The position numbers were made by a program, and so were the translations under genes. This document shows, in pieces, positions 1-8,446 of a stretch of DNA of 64,000 nt (position 1 is its first letter; each line of letters begins with the position of its first letter). Source of the DNA: Brevirhabdus pacifica (lineage in GTDB: Bacteria; Pseudomonadota; Alphaproteobacteria; Rhodobacterales; Rhodobacteraceae); assembly GCF_002797755.1 (NCBI RefSeq), contig NZ_PGFI01000013.1:310001-374000 (forward strand), in the 5' to 3' direction. Below the pieces are notes generated by a model that was not told the DNA's origin, searched no databases, and saw only the letters and a program-made list of their open reading frames with translations.

Positions 1-738
1 GTGATCGTGACCGGCCATCCCGAGACATGGGCGCCCGCCTTTCCCGGGGCCCGCGTGATCGAGGATACCGCCACGCTGGAGGTGGCCGAGGGGCAGGCCG
101 ACCTGGTGATCCACGCCATGGCCCTGCACCTTGCCAATGATCCGGTCGGCCAGATCGTCCAATGCGGCCGCGCGCTACGGCCCGACGGCCTGTTCCTGGC
201 CGCCGCGCCGGGCGGCGAGACCCTGACCGAGCTGCGCAGCACCTTGGCCGAGGCCGAGATCGCCCTATCGGGGGGCCTTTCACCCCGCGTCTCGCCCATG
301 GCCGAGATCCGCGACATGGGCGGGCTGTTGCAACGGGCGGGCCTGGCCCTTCCGGTGGCGGATGCGGTAAAACACCGCGCCAGCTACCCGTCGCTGACCG
401 CGCTGATGCACGACCTGCGCGCGATGGGCGAGGCCAACGCTCTTGCCGGGCGGTTGCGTCACGCGACGCGGCGCGCCCTGTTCGAACGGGCGCAGACCCT
501 CTACCAGCAGCATTTTCCCGATACCGGGACGCCGCCGGACGGGGCACCGCGCCTGCTGGCAACCTTCGAAATTCTGTTCCTGACCGCCTGGCGGCCGGAC
601 AGTTCGCAACCCCGGCCAGCGCGGCCGGGATCGGCCAGCCACAGCCTGGCCGAGGCATTGAATGCAATCGACATCCAAGGGTTGAACGGGCAGTCTGCCG
701 GGATGACGGAAAGTGAAAGGGGACAGGTAGATGAGTGA
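1..738 (+). CDS. SAM-dependent methyltransferase, 5' end cut by the window
   Basis: This is the C-terminal part of a class I SAM-dependent methyltransferase related to the BioC/NDUFAF5 group. The reading frame is open at base 1 and the first visible residues look internal, so the GTG at base 1 is probably not the start and a few dozen residues are missing. What remains holds the late Rossmann-fold segments: an acidic strand with ADLVIHAMALHLANDP, then RALRPDGLFLAAAPGGETL, the usual post-motif strand of this fold. The substrate cannot be told from sequence. Its stop lies inside the first codons of hemH (8-base overlap), so the two genes are probably translated together. The family call is fairly safe; the specific function is not. 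Confidence 0.8.
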   Translation: MIVTGHPETWAPAFPGARVIEDTATLEVAEGQADLVIHAMALHLANDPVGQIVQCGRALRPDGLFLAAAPGGETLTELRSTLAEAEIALSGGLSPRVSPMAEIRDMGGLLQRAGLALPVADAVKHRASYPSLTALMHDLRAMGEANALAGRLRHATRRALFERAQTLYQQHFPDTGTPPDGAPRLLATFEILFLTAWRPDSSQPRPARPGSASHSLAEALNAIDIQGLNGQSAGMTESERGQVDE

Positions 739-1834
739 GCAGACCGAGGGCGCCAAACAGCCATCAGCCAAGGCGGAATCCGCCGCCGCAGGAACCGTCC
801 CAAACCACGCCCCGGCCGATCACCCGCGCATCAAGCCCGCCCGGATCGGCGTGCTTCTGGCCAACCTGGGCACCCCCGACGGGCATGATTACTGGTCGAT
901 GCGCCGCTACCTGTCCGAGTTTCTGTCCGACCGCCGGGTAATCGACTATTCCCCCTGGCTGTGGCAACCGCTGCTGCAGGGTGTGATCCTGACCAAGCGG
1001 CCCTTCACCTCGGGGGCGGCCTACCGCTCGATCTGGAACAACGAGGCGAACGAAAGCCCGCTTGCCACCATCACCAAGGCCCAGACCGAGGCGATCCGCC
1101 AGGACCTGGCCGCCAGCTTCGGTGACGCGGTGCAGGTCGAATACTGCATGCGCTATGGCAACCCCTCGACCCGTTCGGTGGTGGACCGGATGATCGCCGA
1201 CGGCTGCCAGAAGATCCTGTTCTTCCCGCTTTACCCGCAATACGCGGGCGCCACCTCTGCCACCGCGAACGATGCCTTCTTCGCCGCGCTTTCCAAGGCG
1301 ATCTGGCAGCCCGCCGCCCGCACGGTGCCGCCCTATTTCGACGATCCGGCCTATATCGACGCCCTCGCCCAATCGGTCGAGCGGGCCTATGCTGCGATGG
1401 AGAAAAAGCCCGATATTCTGGTCTGTTCCTACCACGGTGTGCCGGAACGCTACCTGACCCAGGGCGACCCCTATCATTGCCAATGCCAGAAGACGACGCG
1501 CCTGCTGCGCGAACGGCTGGGCTGGGGCGCGGACCAGCTGCGCACGACCTTCCAGTCGAAGTTCGGCCCCGAGGAATGGCTGAAGCCCTACACCGTCGAA
1601 GAGGTGGCGCGCCTGGCATCCGACGAGGGCAAGAAGCGAATTGCCGTCATCGCGCCGGCCTTCTCGGCCGACTGCATCGAGACGCTTGAGGAGATCAACG
1701 AGGAGATCCGCGAAAGCTTCGAGCACGCGGGCGGCGAATCCTTCACCTACATCCCCTGCCTCAACGACGACGCGGCCCATGTGGCGGCCCTGTCGGGCGT
1801 CATCCGCCGCAACCTGGAAGGGTGGATCGGCTAG
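731..1834 (+). CDS. hemH: Ferrochelatase
   Basis: Inserts ferrous iron into protoporphyrin IX, the last step of protoheme synthesis, at the cytoplasmic face of the membrane. The 367-residue product has the LLANLGTPDG start of the fold near residue 42, the active-site histidine in SYHGVPERY (about residue 234) and the conserved glutamate in CIETLEEI (about residue 312). About 35 residues rich in Ala, Lys and Pro precede the domain. The family does not need such an extension, so a later start is possible, but no in-frame ATG lies between residue 1 and the domain. It overlaps the upstream methyltransferase gene by 8 bases and is followed by a strong hairpin terminator. hemJ, hemW and hemD also lie in this window. 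Confidence 0.96.
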   Translation: MSEQTEGAKQPSAKAESAAAGTVPNHAPADHPRIKPARIGVLLANLGTPDGHDYWSMRRYLSEFLSDRRVIDYSPWLWQPLLQGVILTKRPFTSGAAYRSIWNNEANESPLATITKAQTEAIRQDLAASFGDAVQVEYCMRYGNPSTRSVVDRMIADGCQKILFFPLYPQYAGATSATANDAFFAALSKAIWQPAARTVPPYFDDPAYIDALAQSVERAYAAMEKKPDILVCSYHGVPERYLTQGDPYHCQCQKTTRLLRERLGWGADQLRTTFQSKFGPEEWLKPYTVEEVARLASDEGKKRIAVIAPAFSADCIETLEEINEEIRESFEHAGGESFTYIPCLNDDAAHVAALSGVIRRNLEGWIG

Positions 1835-1899
1835 GTTCTGCGTGATCGGGGGCGCCGCAGACGCGCCCGAGCGCGGCCCTGAGAGGGGATCCGCGCATG

Positions 1900-1930
1900 A
1901 AAAAAGGCGGTGGAACCCCACCGCCTTTTA
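1900..1930. terminator. Bidirectional terminator between hemH and the small secreted peptide gene
   Basis: A perfect inverted repeat, AAAAGGCGGTGG then a short AACC loop then CCACCGCCTTTT, sits between two convergent genes. The A-run on one arm and T-run on the other give a U-tract after the stem on either strand, so it can end hemH from the left and the 58-residue peptide gene from the right. Confidence 0.9.
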
Positions 1931-1956
1931 ATTGTTCTGTCCCTGAGGACTCGCGC

Positions 1957-2133
1957 TTAGCTGGTTGCAGCGGCGACGAGAACCAGAAGCAGCAGCGGAA
2001 TGACGATTCCGGCGCTGGAGGACGAAGTGTCCTCAACGATCACTTCGGGCTCGATGATCGGCTCGACATAGCTACCGGCAAAAGCGGTAGAAGCGGCAAC
2101 CGAGAACGCAGCAGCGAGAGCGATTTTTTTCAT
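1957..2133 (-). CDS. Small secreted peptide, 58 residues, unknown function
   Basis: An open frame of 58 codons that a length cut-off would miss. The start ATG at 2133 has GGAGG seven bases upstream. The product begins MKKIALAAAFSVAASTAFAG, a typical Sec signal peptide with cleavage probable after AFA. A Glu/Pro/Ile/Val-rich stretch (SYVEPIIEPEVIVED), a Ser run and a C-terminal hydrophobic segment (residues about 42-57, GIVIPLLLLVLVAAA) follow. The mature protein would be about 39 residues: an acidic periplasmic head on a C-terminal membrane anchor. It is convergent with hemH and shares its bidirectional terminator, so it is its own transcription unit. The good ribosome site, signal peptide and terminator all argue for a real gene. 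I recognise no family and assign no function. Confidence 0.82.
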   Translation of the reverse strand: MKKIALAAAFSVAASTAFAGSYVEPIIEPEVIVEDTSSSSAGIVIPLLLLVLVAAATS

Positions 2134-2283
2134 TGGATCCTCCGATTAATTTACTCACCTTGGGCTAATTCACAAACCCGCGATAAGTTCCAAGTCTGTA
2201 CCTCGTTTTTTCGTTTAAGCAACAACACCATGCTTTTGCAATGGGATCGCTCAACGTACACAGGGTGGCACGGCCCTTTGTCG

Positions 2284-2883
2284 TCAAATTAGCAACACCT
2301 GTGTCCCCACCTTGGTCAGGGCGAAAAGCTCCTGGATGTGCTGATTGTAGAGGCCGATGCAGCCGTTCGACGACTTCCGACCGATCTTGCGCGTGTCGTG
2401 GGTGCCGTGGATGCGGTAATACTGCCAGCTGAGATAGAGGGCATGGGTGCCCAGCGGGTTGTCCGGGCCGGGGCCGACGAACTCGGGCCATTCGGGGTTG
2501 CGCCGGCGCATCGCCGGGGTCGGACGCCACGAAGGACCCTCGACCTTGCGGATGACCGAGGTGCGGCCCAGGCGGGTCAGATCCTCGGACAGCGGCACAC
2601 TGGTCGGGTAAAGCTTGTAGACCGACTGATCCTCGGACCAGTAATGCGCGACCCGGCTGGTCGTATCGACCAGCACCGCGCCGTTGCGCAGGCTTTTGAA
2701 ATAGGGGCGCCAGTCCAGCGATCTGAAGCTGGATACGTTGTGGCGGGCGATCTCTACCCCTTGCTCTGCCTGGCCGGCGGCGCTTTGCGCCAGCGCAGGA
2801 GAGGCGATCAGGCCGGCCGTGGCGGCCGACGCGGCCACGAAGGCGCGGCGGTTCACGGTCGAATGTCTGGACGGATCGGTCAT
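2284..2883 (-). CDS. L,D-transpeptidase (YkuD family) with Tat-type signal
   Basis: A periplasmic enzyme expected to form 3-3 crosslinks in peptidoglycan or attach proteins to it. The 199-residue product opens with a twin-arginine signal (NRRAFVAAS, Arg12-Arg13) and an Ala-rich hydrophobic stretch ending SPALAQS. The YkuD catalytic region is near the C terminus: His159 in YRIHGTHD and the nucleophile Cys175 in SSNGCIGLYN. I chose the ATG at 2883 because it begins just before the signal and has GGGA upstream; a longer frame would add residues ahead of the signal. Export by Tat is inferred from the RR motif. A second YkuD gene lies 1 kb away with a CAP-domain lipoprotein between them. Confidence 0.92.
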   Translation of the reverse strand: MTDPSRHSTVNRRAFVAASAATAGLIASPALAQSAAGQAEQGVEIARHNVSSFRSLDWRPYFKSLRNGAVLVDTTSRVAHYWSEDQSVYKLYPTSVPLSEDLTRLGRTSVIRKVEGPSWRPTPAMRRRNPEWPEFVGPGPDNPLGTHALYLSWQYYRIHGTHDTRKIGRKSSNGCIGLYNQHIQELFALTKVGTQVLLI

Positions 2884-3045
2884 GGCTTCCCTCACGAATA
2901 GTCCCAATTGCGTCAGATGGGCCCGAAAATGCACTTATCTGTTGAAATGGTGCGCCGGTGACAGCAGGGCCCTGAGTGCGAACGTTTGAATCCGGTTCTG
3001 GTTCCGGCTACAGCAGATCCAGACAATTTCAAGATCGGTGGTCCC

Positions 3046-3609
3046 ATGATCCGTAAAATCGCCCTGCTGCTGCTTCCTACACTGTTTTTCGCCGCCTGCT
3101 CCCAGACGACCTTCGTCGCCGCGGACGGCACGACCAAGGTCGGCAAGGTCTATCGCCTGCCTGCCGGCAACTCCGACAAGGTCCAGCTTCGCATGCTGGA
3201 TTCGGTCAACGCCCTGCGTCAGGCCGCCGGCGTTTCGCCGGTCGTGCTCAACGCCCAGCTCAACGCCGCCGCCGCGACCCACTCGCGCGACATGAGCGTC
3301 CAGAATCGTCCCTGGCACTTCGGCTCGGACGGCTCCTCGCCGCTGGAGCGGGCTGCCCGCGTCGGCTACACCGGCACCCTGAAGGGAGAGGCCATCTCGG
3401 AAACCTTCGAGACCGAGGTCGAGACCCTGGCCGCCTGGATGGAGGAAGAGGGCACCCGCGAGGTGATCCTGGATCCCGCAGCCCGCGACATGGGCTTTGC
3501 CTACTACCAAGAGACCAACGGCAAGATCTGGTGGACCCTGGTGCTGGGCGACCCCGGCACCCCGCCGGCCCGCATCACCGCATCGCCCAGCGCGACGGCG
3601 GCCTTCTGA
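3046..3609 (+). CDS. CAP (SCP/PR1)-domain lipoprotein
   Basis: A 187-residue secreted protein of the CAP superfamily. The N terminus (MIRKIALLLLPTLFFAAC) is a lipoprotein signal with lipobox FFAAC and acyl-acceptor Cys18, so it should be anchored in the cell envelope. The CAP domain covers about residues 45-175: LDSVNALRQAAGVSPVVLN is the first helix, and ATHSRDM and WHFGSDG the metal-site region. A late WWTLVLG strand closes it. Bacterial CAP proteins are often envelope-associated, but no activity is established for most of them. The ATG at 3046 is chosen because an upstream in-frame ATG would bury the lipoprotein signal. It is followed by a hairpin terminator shared with the convergent L,D-transpeptidase. 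Confidence 0.87.
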   Translation: MIRKIALLLLPTLFFAACSQTTFVAADGTTKVGKVYRLPAGNSDKVQLRMLDSVNALRQAAGVSPVVLNAQLNAAAATHSRDMSVQNRPWHFGSDGSSPLERAARVGYTGTLKGEAISETFETEVETLAAWMEEEGTREVILDPAARDMGFAYYQETNGKIWWTLVLGDPGTPPARITASPSATAAF

Positions 3610-3641
3610 ACGACCTGATTCGTCCCCATCGGGACAAATGC

Positions 3642-3671
3642 AAAGGGCCGGGCGTCATCGCCCGGCCCTTT
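3642..3671. terminator. Bidirectional terminator between CAP lipoprotein and L,D-transpeptidase genes
   Basis: A 13-base perfect stem, AAAGGGCCGGGCG / CGCCCGGCCCTTT, with a TCAT loop lies between two convergent stops. T-rich bases follow on the plus strand and the matching A-rich run gives Ts on the minus strand. Confidence 0.88.
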
Positions 3672-3693
3672 CGCGTTTAGATCAAACCCTGTT

Positions 3694-4185
3694 TCAGGGG
3701 TAGATGTCGATCGGGGTGCCGTCGCGGACCATGGCATAGATCTTTTCGATCTCGCGGTTGGTCACGGCGATGCATCCGGCGGTCCAGTCATCCCCGCCCT
3801 TGAAGAACAGGTTCTTCTGGCCGTGGATGAAGATGTCGCCGCCGGGGCTTTTGCCCATCGAGCTTGCGCGCGCGCGGTCGTCCTGGTTCGGGTAGGAGAT
3901 GCCCAACGACAGGTGATAGCTGCTGTTGGGATTGCGCCTGTCGATGAAATAGCGCCCCTCCGGGGTCTTTCCGTCGCCTTCGAACTCCTTCGGGCCGTCG
4001 GGGGCGAATCCCAGCTCCATCCTGAACGCCTCGAGGACCTGCTCTCCGCTGTAAAGGACGATGCTGCGCGATGACTTGAAGACCGCGACGCGGGTGACTT
4101 CGGGGCCGGTGTAGGTCTGGAACTTGGAACAGCCGGCGACGACTGCCATCAGACCCAGCACGGCCAGGATTTTCAGGATTTTCAT
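3694..4185 (-). CDS. L,D-transpeptidase (YkuD/ErfK type) lipoprotein
   Basis: Second L,D-transpeptidase-like gene of the window, 163 residues. The N terminus MKILKILAVLGLMAVVAGC is a lipoprotein signal with acylated Cys19. The YkuD domain fills the rest, with His121 in IFIHGQ and the probable nucleophile Cys138 in DWTAGCIAVTN. EGRYFIDRRNPNSSYHLSLG is the conserved substrate-cleft strand of the DUF2778/ErfK-like branch. It would act at the periplasmic side of a membrane on peptidoglycan. The start at 4185 is the only one compatible with the lipobox. The gene shares no sequence blocks with the Tat-type transpeptidase at 2284 beyond the catalytic motif, so it is not a recent duplicate. Confidence 0.92.
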   Translation of the reverse strand: MKILKILAVLGLMAVVAGCSKFQTYTGPEVTRVAVFKSSRSIVLYSGEQVLEAFRMELGFAPDGPKEFEGDGKTPEGRYFIDRRNPNSSYHLSLGISYPNQDDRARASSMGKSPGGDIFIHGQKNLFFKGGDDWTAGCIAVTNREIEKIYAMVRDGTPIDIYP

Positions 4186-4295
4186 TTTTTTGCCTGCTCT
4201 GCTTGCCTGGGCCCGAGCATACAAAAATCACCACGACCCGACTAGGGGGCGCGGCCCCCGCGACACCGCGTTCCGGGCCGGCCGTGGCAGGAATA

Positions 4296-5063
4296 TCAGG
4301 GCAGGCGGTCCAGCTTCTGCTCGATCGCCGCAAGCCGCGCCACCACCTCGTCGCGGTGGGCGTCGGTGCGGGCGTTGTCCTCTTCGTGGTGGGCGTCCTG
4401 CATCGAGTTGACGATGAGACCGACCACCAGGTTCACGACCGCGAATGTCGTGATCAGGATGAAGGGCACGAAGAAGGCCCAGGCCCAGGGGTAGACCTCC
4501 ATGATGGGGCGGACCATGCCCATCGACCAGCTTTCCAGCGTCATGATCTGGAACAGTGAATAGCCCGAGCGGCCAAGGCTGCCGAACCACTCGGGGAAGG
4601 CCTCTCCGAAGATGTTCGTCGCCATCACCGAGCCGATGTAGAAGATCAGCCCCGTCAGCAGAAACACCGATCCCATCCCCGGCAGCGCCGCCAGGAACCC
4701 CTCGACCACGCGGCGCAGGCGGGGGGCGACCGACACCACCCGCAGAACCCGCAGGATCCGCAGGGCGCGCAGCACCGACAGGCTTTGCGCGCCGGGCACG
4801 ATCGAGATGCCGACGATGAAGAAATCGAAGATTCGCCAGCCCGAACGCGGGAAATCGCGCCCGTAGGCGATCATCTTGGCGACGATCTCGGCAACGAAGA
4901 CGGCCAGACATGCCGCATCCAGCGCCCGGATTACCCCGCCGAAACTGGCCATCACCGTCTCGGAGGTCTCAAGCCCCAGCAGGATGGCGTTGAAGATGAT
5001 GACACCGATGATGGCGTTGCGCACGTCGGCGCGTTCCATCCATGCCTTCAGACGTTCTCTCAT
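4296..5063 (-). CDS. Bacterial voltage-gated sodium channel (NavBac family ion transporter)
   Basis: A 255-residue, six-helix, single-domain channel that should form a homotetramer in the inner membrane. Helix S4 (residues about 96-120) has arginines every third position at 99, 102, 105 and 108, the voltage sensor. The pore loop carries TLESWSM at residues 175-181; this selectivity filter is the one known from sodium-selective bacterial channels such as NavAb. S6 follows (about 197-221) and the C-terminal tail (225-253) is charged and heptad-like, as in the four-helix bundle of the family. Length matches the family. It stands alone between a transpeptidase gene and an RNA methyltransferase gene. 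Sodium selectivity is inferred from the filter. Confidence 0.95.
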   Translation of the reverse strand: MRERLKAWMERADVRNAIIGVIIFNAILLGLETSETVMASFGGVIRALDAACLAVFVAEIVAKMIAYGRDFPRSGWRIFDFFIVGISIVPGAQSLSVLRALRILRVLRVVSVAPRLRRVVEGFLAALPGMGSVFLLTGLIFYIGSVMATNIFGEAFPEWFGSLGRSGYSLFQIMTLESWSMGMVRPIMEVYPWAWAFFVPFILITTFAVVNLVVGLIVNSMQDAHHEEDNARTDAHRDEVVARLAAIEQKLDRLP

Positions 5064-5127
5064 TCGCTTCTCAATGCCTCTGGTCCGCGCATTCGTTGGT
5101 TTCCGCGCCGGGGGTTAGCCTGGGCGA

Positions 5128-6357
5128 TCAGCCCGGGGGATGGCCCAACGCGAAGCGGGCCGCAAGTTCGACATGTGCCGACCAGCGGAATTGGTCCACC
5201 ACGTCGACCCGCTCAAGGACATATCCCCCCGCAACCAGCACCGCCGCGTCGCGGGCGAAGGTCACCGGGTTACACGAGACATAGGCCACCACCGGCACCC
5301 GAGCGCGCGCGATCTCGGCGACTTGGGCCGCTGCGCCGGCGCGGGGCGGGTCCAGCACCACGGCATCGAACCCGGCCAACTCGTCCGGCAGCAGCGGGCG
5401 GCGGAACAGGTCCCTTTGCAGGGTCTTCAGCGGGCGAAGCCCCTGCGCCTCGCGCCAGCCCCGGTCCATCGCCGCCAGCAATGCCTCGTCCCCCTCGACG
5501 GCGGTGACGCGGGCGCGCTCGGCCAGCGGCAGGGCGAAGGTGCCCATGCCGGCGAACAGATCCGCCACCTCGCGCGCATCGCCCACAGCCTCGGCGACCA
5601 GCGCTTGCAAGGCAGCCTGACCCTCAAGCGTGGCCTGCAGGAAGGCGCCCGGCGGCATCGCCACCCGGGCGCGGCCCAGGCTCAGCAGCGGGCGTTCACG
5701 CTCGGCGATGATCTCGTCGTTCCACGACAAGCGGGCCAGGCGGTGCTGACCAGTCAACTCGCCCAGACGCATCCGCAGGGCGCCGTCGGCGGGCTTGCCA
5801 CCCCGGAACGCCAGGTCCGCACCCGACTCCGTCTCGGTCATGGTGATCGACATCTCGCCCTTGCGCGAAGCCCCCAGCGGCACGATCTCACGCACGGCCG
5901 GCAGGGCAGCCATCAGCCCGGGTGTCAGAAGCTGACAACCGGGGATGTCCACCACCACGTCCGAGCCGCGGGCGTGAAACCCCAGCAGAAGACCCGATTT
6001 CGTGCGTCGCGCCGTCAGGGTCGCCCGCCGCCTGGAGTTGGGTGGAGAGGTGTGGATCCCCCGGATCGGCGCCGGAAGATCCCGCGCCAGCAGAGACTGC
6101 CGCACGACATCGGCCTTCCAGTCCGCGACGAAGGCGTCATCGGCATGCTGAAGGGCGCAGCCGCCGCAGCGTTTGAAATGCACGCAGGGCGGCGCCACCC
6201 GCCGGTCCGAGGGATGAAGGATGCGCATCCCCTCCAGGCGGTCGTCCTCAAGCCGGCCCTCGACCCGTTCGCCAGGCAGGCTGCGCGGCACGAAAACCGG
6301 CCCCTCGGCGATGCCGTCGCCATGATGGCCCAGCCGTTCGATCACAAACTCTGTCAT
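5128..6357 (-). CDS. Class I SAM-dependent RNA uridine-C5 methyltransferase (RlmD/TrmA family)
   Basis: Methylates C5 of a uridine, probably in 23S rRNA. The 409-residue product has an N-terminal TRAM-like domain (GDGIAEGPVFVPRSLPGE) and an iron-sulfur cysteine motif CVHFKRCGGC, with a fourth ligand not pinned down. The SAM fold (VADLFAGMGTFALPLA), the VLDPPRAGA motif and the catalytic cysteine in YVSCNPVTFARD follow. The ATG at 6357 begins just before the TRAM domain and has AGGAAG upstream. An alternative start at 6408 would add 17 unlikely residues and overlap the upstream ABC gene. Which uridine is modified cannot be told; RlmD-like, RlmC-like and TrmA-like members share these motifs. Confidence 0.9.
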   Translation of the reverse strand: MTEFVIERLGHHGDGIAEGPVFVPRSLPGERVEGRLEDDRLEGMRILHPSDRRVAPPCVHFKRCGGCALQHADDAFVADWKADVVRQSLLARDLPAPIRGIHTSPPNSRRRATLTARRTKSGLLLGFHARGSDVVVDIPGCQLLTPGLMAALPAVREIVPLGASRKGEMSITMTETESGADLAFRGGKPADGALRMRLGELTGQHRLARLSWNDEIIAERERPLLSLGRARVAMPPGAFLQATLEGQAALQALVAEAVGDAREVADLFAGMGTFALPLAERARVTAVEGDEALLAAMDRGWREAQGLRPLKTLQRDLFRRPLLPDELAGFDAVVLDPPRAGAAAQVAEIARARVPVVAYVSCNPVTFARDAAVLVAGGYVLERVDVVDQFRWSAHVELAARFALGHPPG

Positions 6358-6394
6358 TCGTACGCTACTTCCTGCCTCGTCCCGCCGCGCATCG

Positions 6395-8296
6395 TCACGC
6401 GCCGGCATCTACCCGGTCGACCGCCGGATCGCCCACCTGCGCGTCGATCCCATTGGCCCCCTCTTCATCCGGCACGTCGTCGTCCATGCCGATGAAGCCC
6501 CCCGATTGCCGGTTCCAGAACCGCGCGTAAAGGCCGTTCTGCGCCAACAGGCTTGCGTGATCCCCCTCTTCGGCGATGCGCCCGTCCTGCATGACAACGA
6601 TCCGGTCCATCCGGGCCAACGTCGACAGCCGGTGCGCGATGGCGATCACGGTCTTGCCCTCCATCACCCGTTCCAGCGCGGTCTGGATCGACGCCTCGAC
6701 CTCGGAATCCAGTGCCGATGTCGCCTCGTCCAGAACCAGGATGGGGGCGTTCTTGAGGATGGCGCGGGCCAGGGCGATGCGCTGGCGCTGCCCGCCCGAC
6801 AGCTTCACCCCCCGCTCACCGAGATGGGCGTCATAACCGCGCCGCCCGGCATGGTCGCAAAGGCCGGTGATGAACTCGTGGGCCTCGGCGCGGCGGGCGG
6901 CCTCGATCATCTCGTCCTCCGAGGCGTCGGGGCGGCCGTAAAGGATGTTGGCACGGGCCGAGCGGTTGAACATCGCCGTTTCCTGCGTGACCATCCCGAT
7001 GTGACGGCGCAGGCTGTCCTGCGTCACCTCGCGGATGTCGCGGCCGCCGATGCGGACGCGGCCCCTCTCGGGGTCGTAGAGGCGCAGCAAAAGCGCCACC
7101 AGGGTTGATTTCCCGGCGCCCGAGGCGCCGACAATGCCCAGCTTCTCGCCCTCGGCGATGGCCAGGTCCACGCCCTGGATGCCGCCCGCGCGCCGGCCAT
7201 AGGCGAAATCGACCCGCTCGAACGTGATGGGGCCGCCCGCGCCCAGCGGCGTGGCGTTCGGGGCATCCTTGATCCGGTCGCGGCGGGCCAGGGTGCGCAT
7301 TCCGTCCTCGACCTCGCCGACGTTGGAATACATCGCCATCAGTGTGAAACTGACCCAGCCGGTCATCTGCGAAATTCGGATCGCGATGGCACCGGCGGCA
7401 GTGATGTCGCCGGCCGTGGCGCTGCCCTGGGACCACAAATAGACCGTGCCCCCGATCAGAAGCACCGGCAGGATCCCCGCGATCGCCATCAGCGAGAACC
7501 GGAAGCCCGCCGCCAGCCGCCCGAAATGCAGCGCCTTGTCGCGGAAACTGTGCATCGCGCCCAGCGCCGCGCGATCCTCGTGATCGTCATGGGCGAACAG
7601 CTTGACCGTCTTGATGTTGGTGATGGTGTCGACCACCTGCCCCGAGACCATGGCCCGCGCCCCCGCCCGCGCCGCCGAACGCTTGCGCACACGCGGCATG
7701 AACCACACGATCAGCGCGAAGTAGCCCCCCAGCCAGATCAGCAGCATCAGCGCCACCCGCCAGTCGATCGTGGTCAGCAGCAGGGCCGAGCCGATCAACG
7801 AGGCCAGCGCGAAAAACACCACGTTGACCGTCTCGACCGTGACATCGGTGACGGCGCGGGCGGTCTGCATCTGTTTCTGCGCGATGCGGCCCGCGAAGTC
7901 GTCGTCGAAGAAGGTCACCGATTGTCCAAGGGTCCAACGGTGCAGGCGCGACAGCACCAGCGGGTTGATGTTGGGCCCCACCACGATCGAGTTCGCCGCC
8001 GCCGAAAGCCCGAAGAGAAGCGGCCGCAGCACCATGAAGAACCCGGCAAAACCCAGCAGGAAGAGCCAATTGTCCACGAAGAACCCCTTGGGATCCGAGG
8101 CCAGCGCCAGGTCGATCACCTGCCCCAACAGGATGGCCGTCACCACCTCCAGCGTTCCGGCCCCCGCCGACAAAAGCCCCGCCAGCGCCAGGATCGGCAA
8201 GGCCCCCTTGAGGCACCAGAACATGAAGGCGCGCAGGGTCTCGGGCGGCGGGCCGTCCGCGGGGCGGAAGGCGTCGATGAGGTTCGCGATCCTCAT
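6395..8296 (-). CDS. ABC transporter, fused permease and ATP-binding protein
   Basis: A 633-residue half-transporter of the MsbA/LapB-like exporter type that should work as a homodimer in the inner membrane. Six hydrophobic segments occupy roughly residues 30-330. The nucleotide-binding domain has Walker A GASGAGKS (390-397), signature LSGGQ (499-503), Walker B ILVLDEA and the switch histidine in IAIAHRLSTL. The C-terminal tail after about residue 600 is acidic and not conserved in the family. It precedes the RNA methyltransferase gene on the same strand with about 37 bases between coding ends. The cargo is unknown; the family exports lipids, peptides or drugs. Confidence 0.93.
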   Translation of the reverse strand: MRIANLIDAFRPADGPPPETLRAFMFWCLKGALPILALAGLLSAGAGTLEVVTAILLGQVIDLALASDPKGFFVDNWLFLLGFAGFFMVLRPLLFGLSAAANSIVVGPNINPLVLSRLHRWTLGQSVTFFDDDFAGRIAQKQMQTARAVTDVTVETVNVVFFALASLIGSALLLTTIDWRVALMLLIWLGGYFALIVWFMPRVRKRSAARAGARAMVSGQVVDTITNIKTVKLFAHDDHEDRAALGAMHSFRDKALHFGRLAAGFRFSLMAIAGILPVLLIGGTVYLWSQGSATAGDITAAGAIAIRISQMTGWVSFTLMAMYSNVGEVEDGMRTLARRDRIKDAPNATPLGAGGPITFERVDFAYGRRAGGIQGVDLAIAEGEKLGIVGASGAGKSTLVALLLRLYDPERGRVRIGGRDIREVTQDSLRRHIGMVTQETAMFNRSARANILYGRPDASEDEMIEAARRAEAHEFITGLCDHAGRRGYDAHLGERGVKLSGGQRQRIALARAILKNAPILVLDEATSALDSEVEASIQTALERVMEGKTVIAIAHRLSTLARMDRIVVMQDGRIAEEGDHASLLAQNGLYARFWNRQSGGFIGMDDDVPDEEGANGIDAQVGDPAVDRVDAGA

Positions 8297-8446
8297 GGGC
8301 GGCGACCGTCGGCTGGCCGCGGCAAGGGATTGGTGTGGATTGGGGGCATCTGTGGAACCTTTACGGGGTGATGCAGGATATAGCCCGCGACGGGTGCATT
8401 TGCCACGGTCGGGCGCGCTAAGGGCCGCGCCAGAGGATCCCGCCCC

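Noticed and set aside
1897-2292. 131-codon plus-strand frame after hemH
   Set aside because: It runs through the terminator hairpin and antisense to the 58-residue secreted peptide gene, which has a ribosome site and a signal peptide; this frame has neither.
4245-4259. GGGGGC-GCG-GCCCCC hairpin between the transpeptidase and sodium channel genes
   Set aside because: The loop is too small and no T-run follows on the minus strand; common by chance at this GC content.
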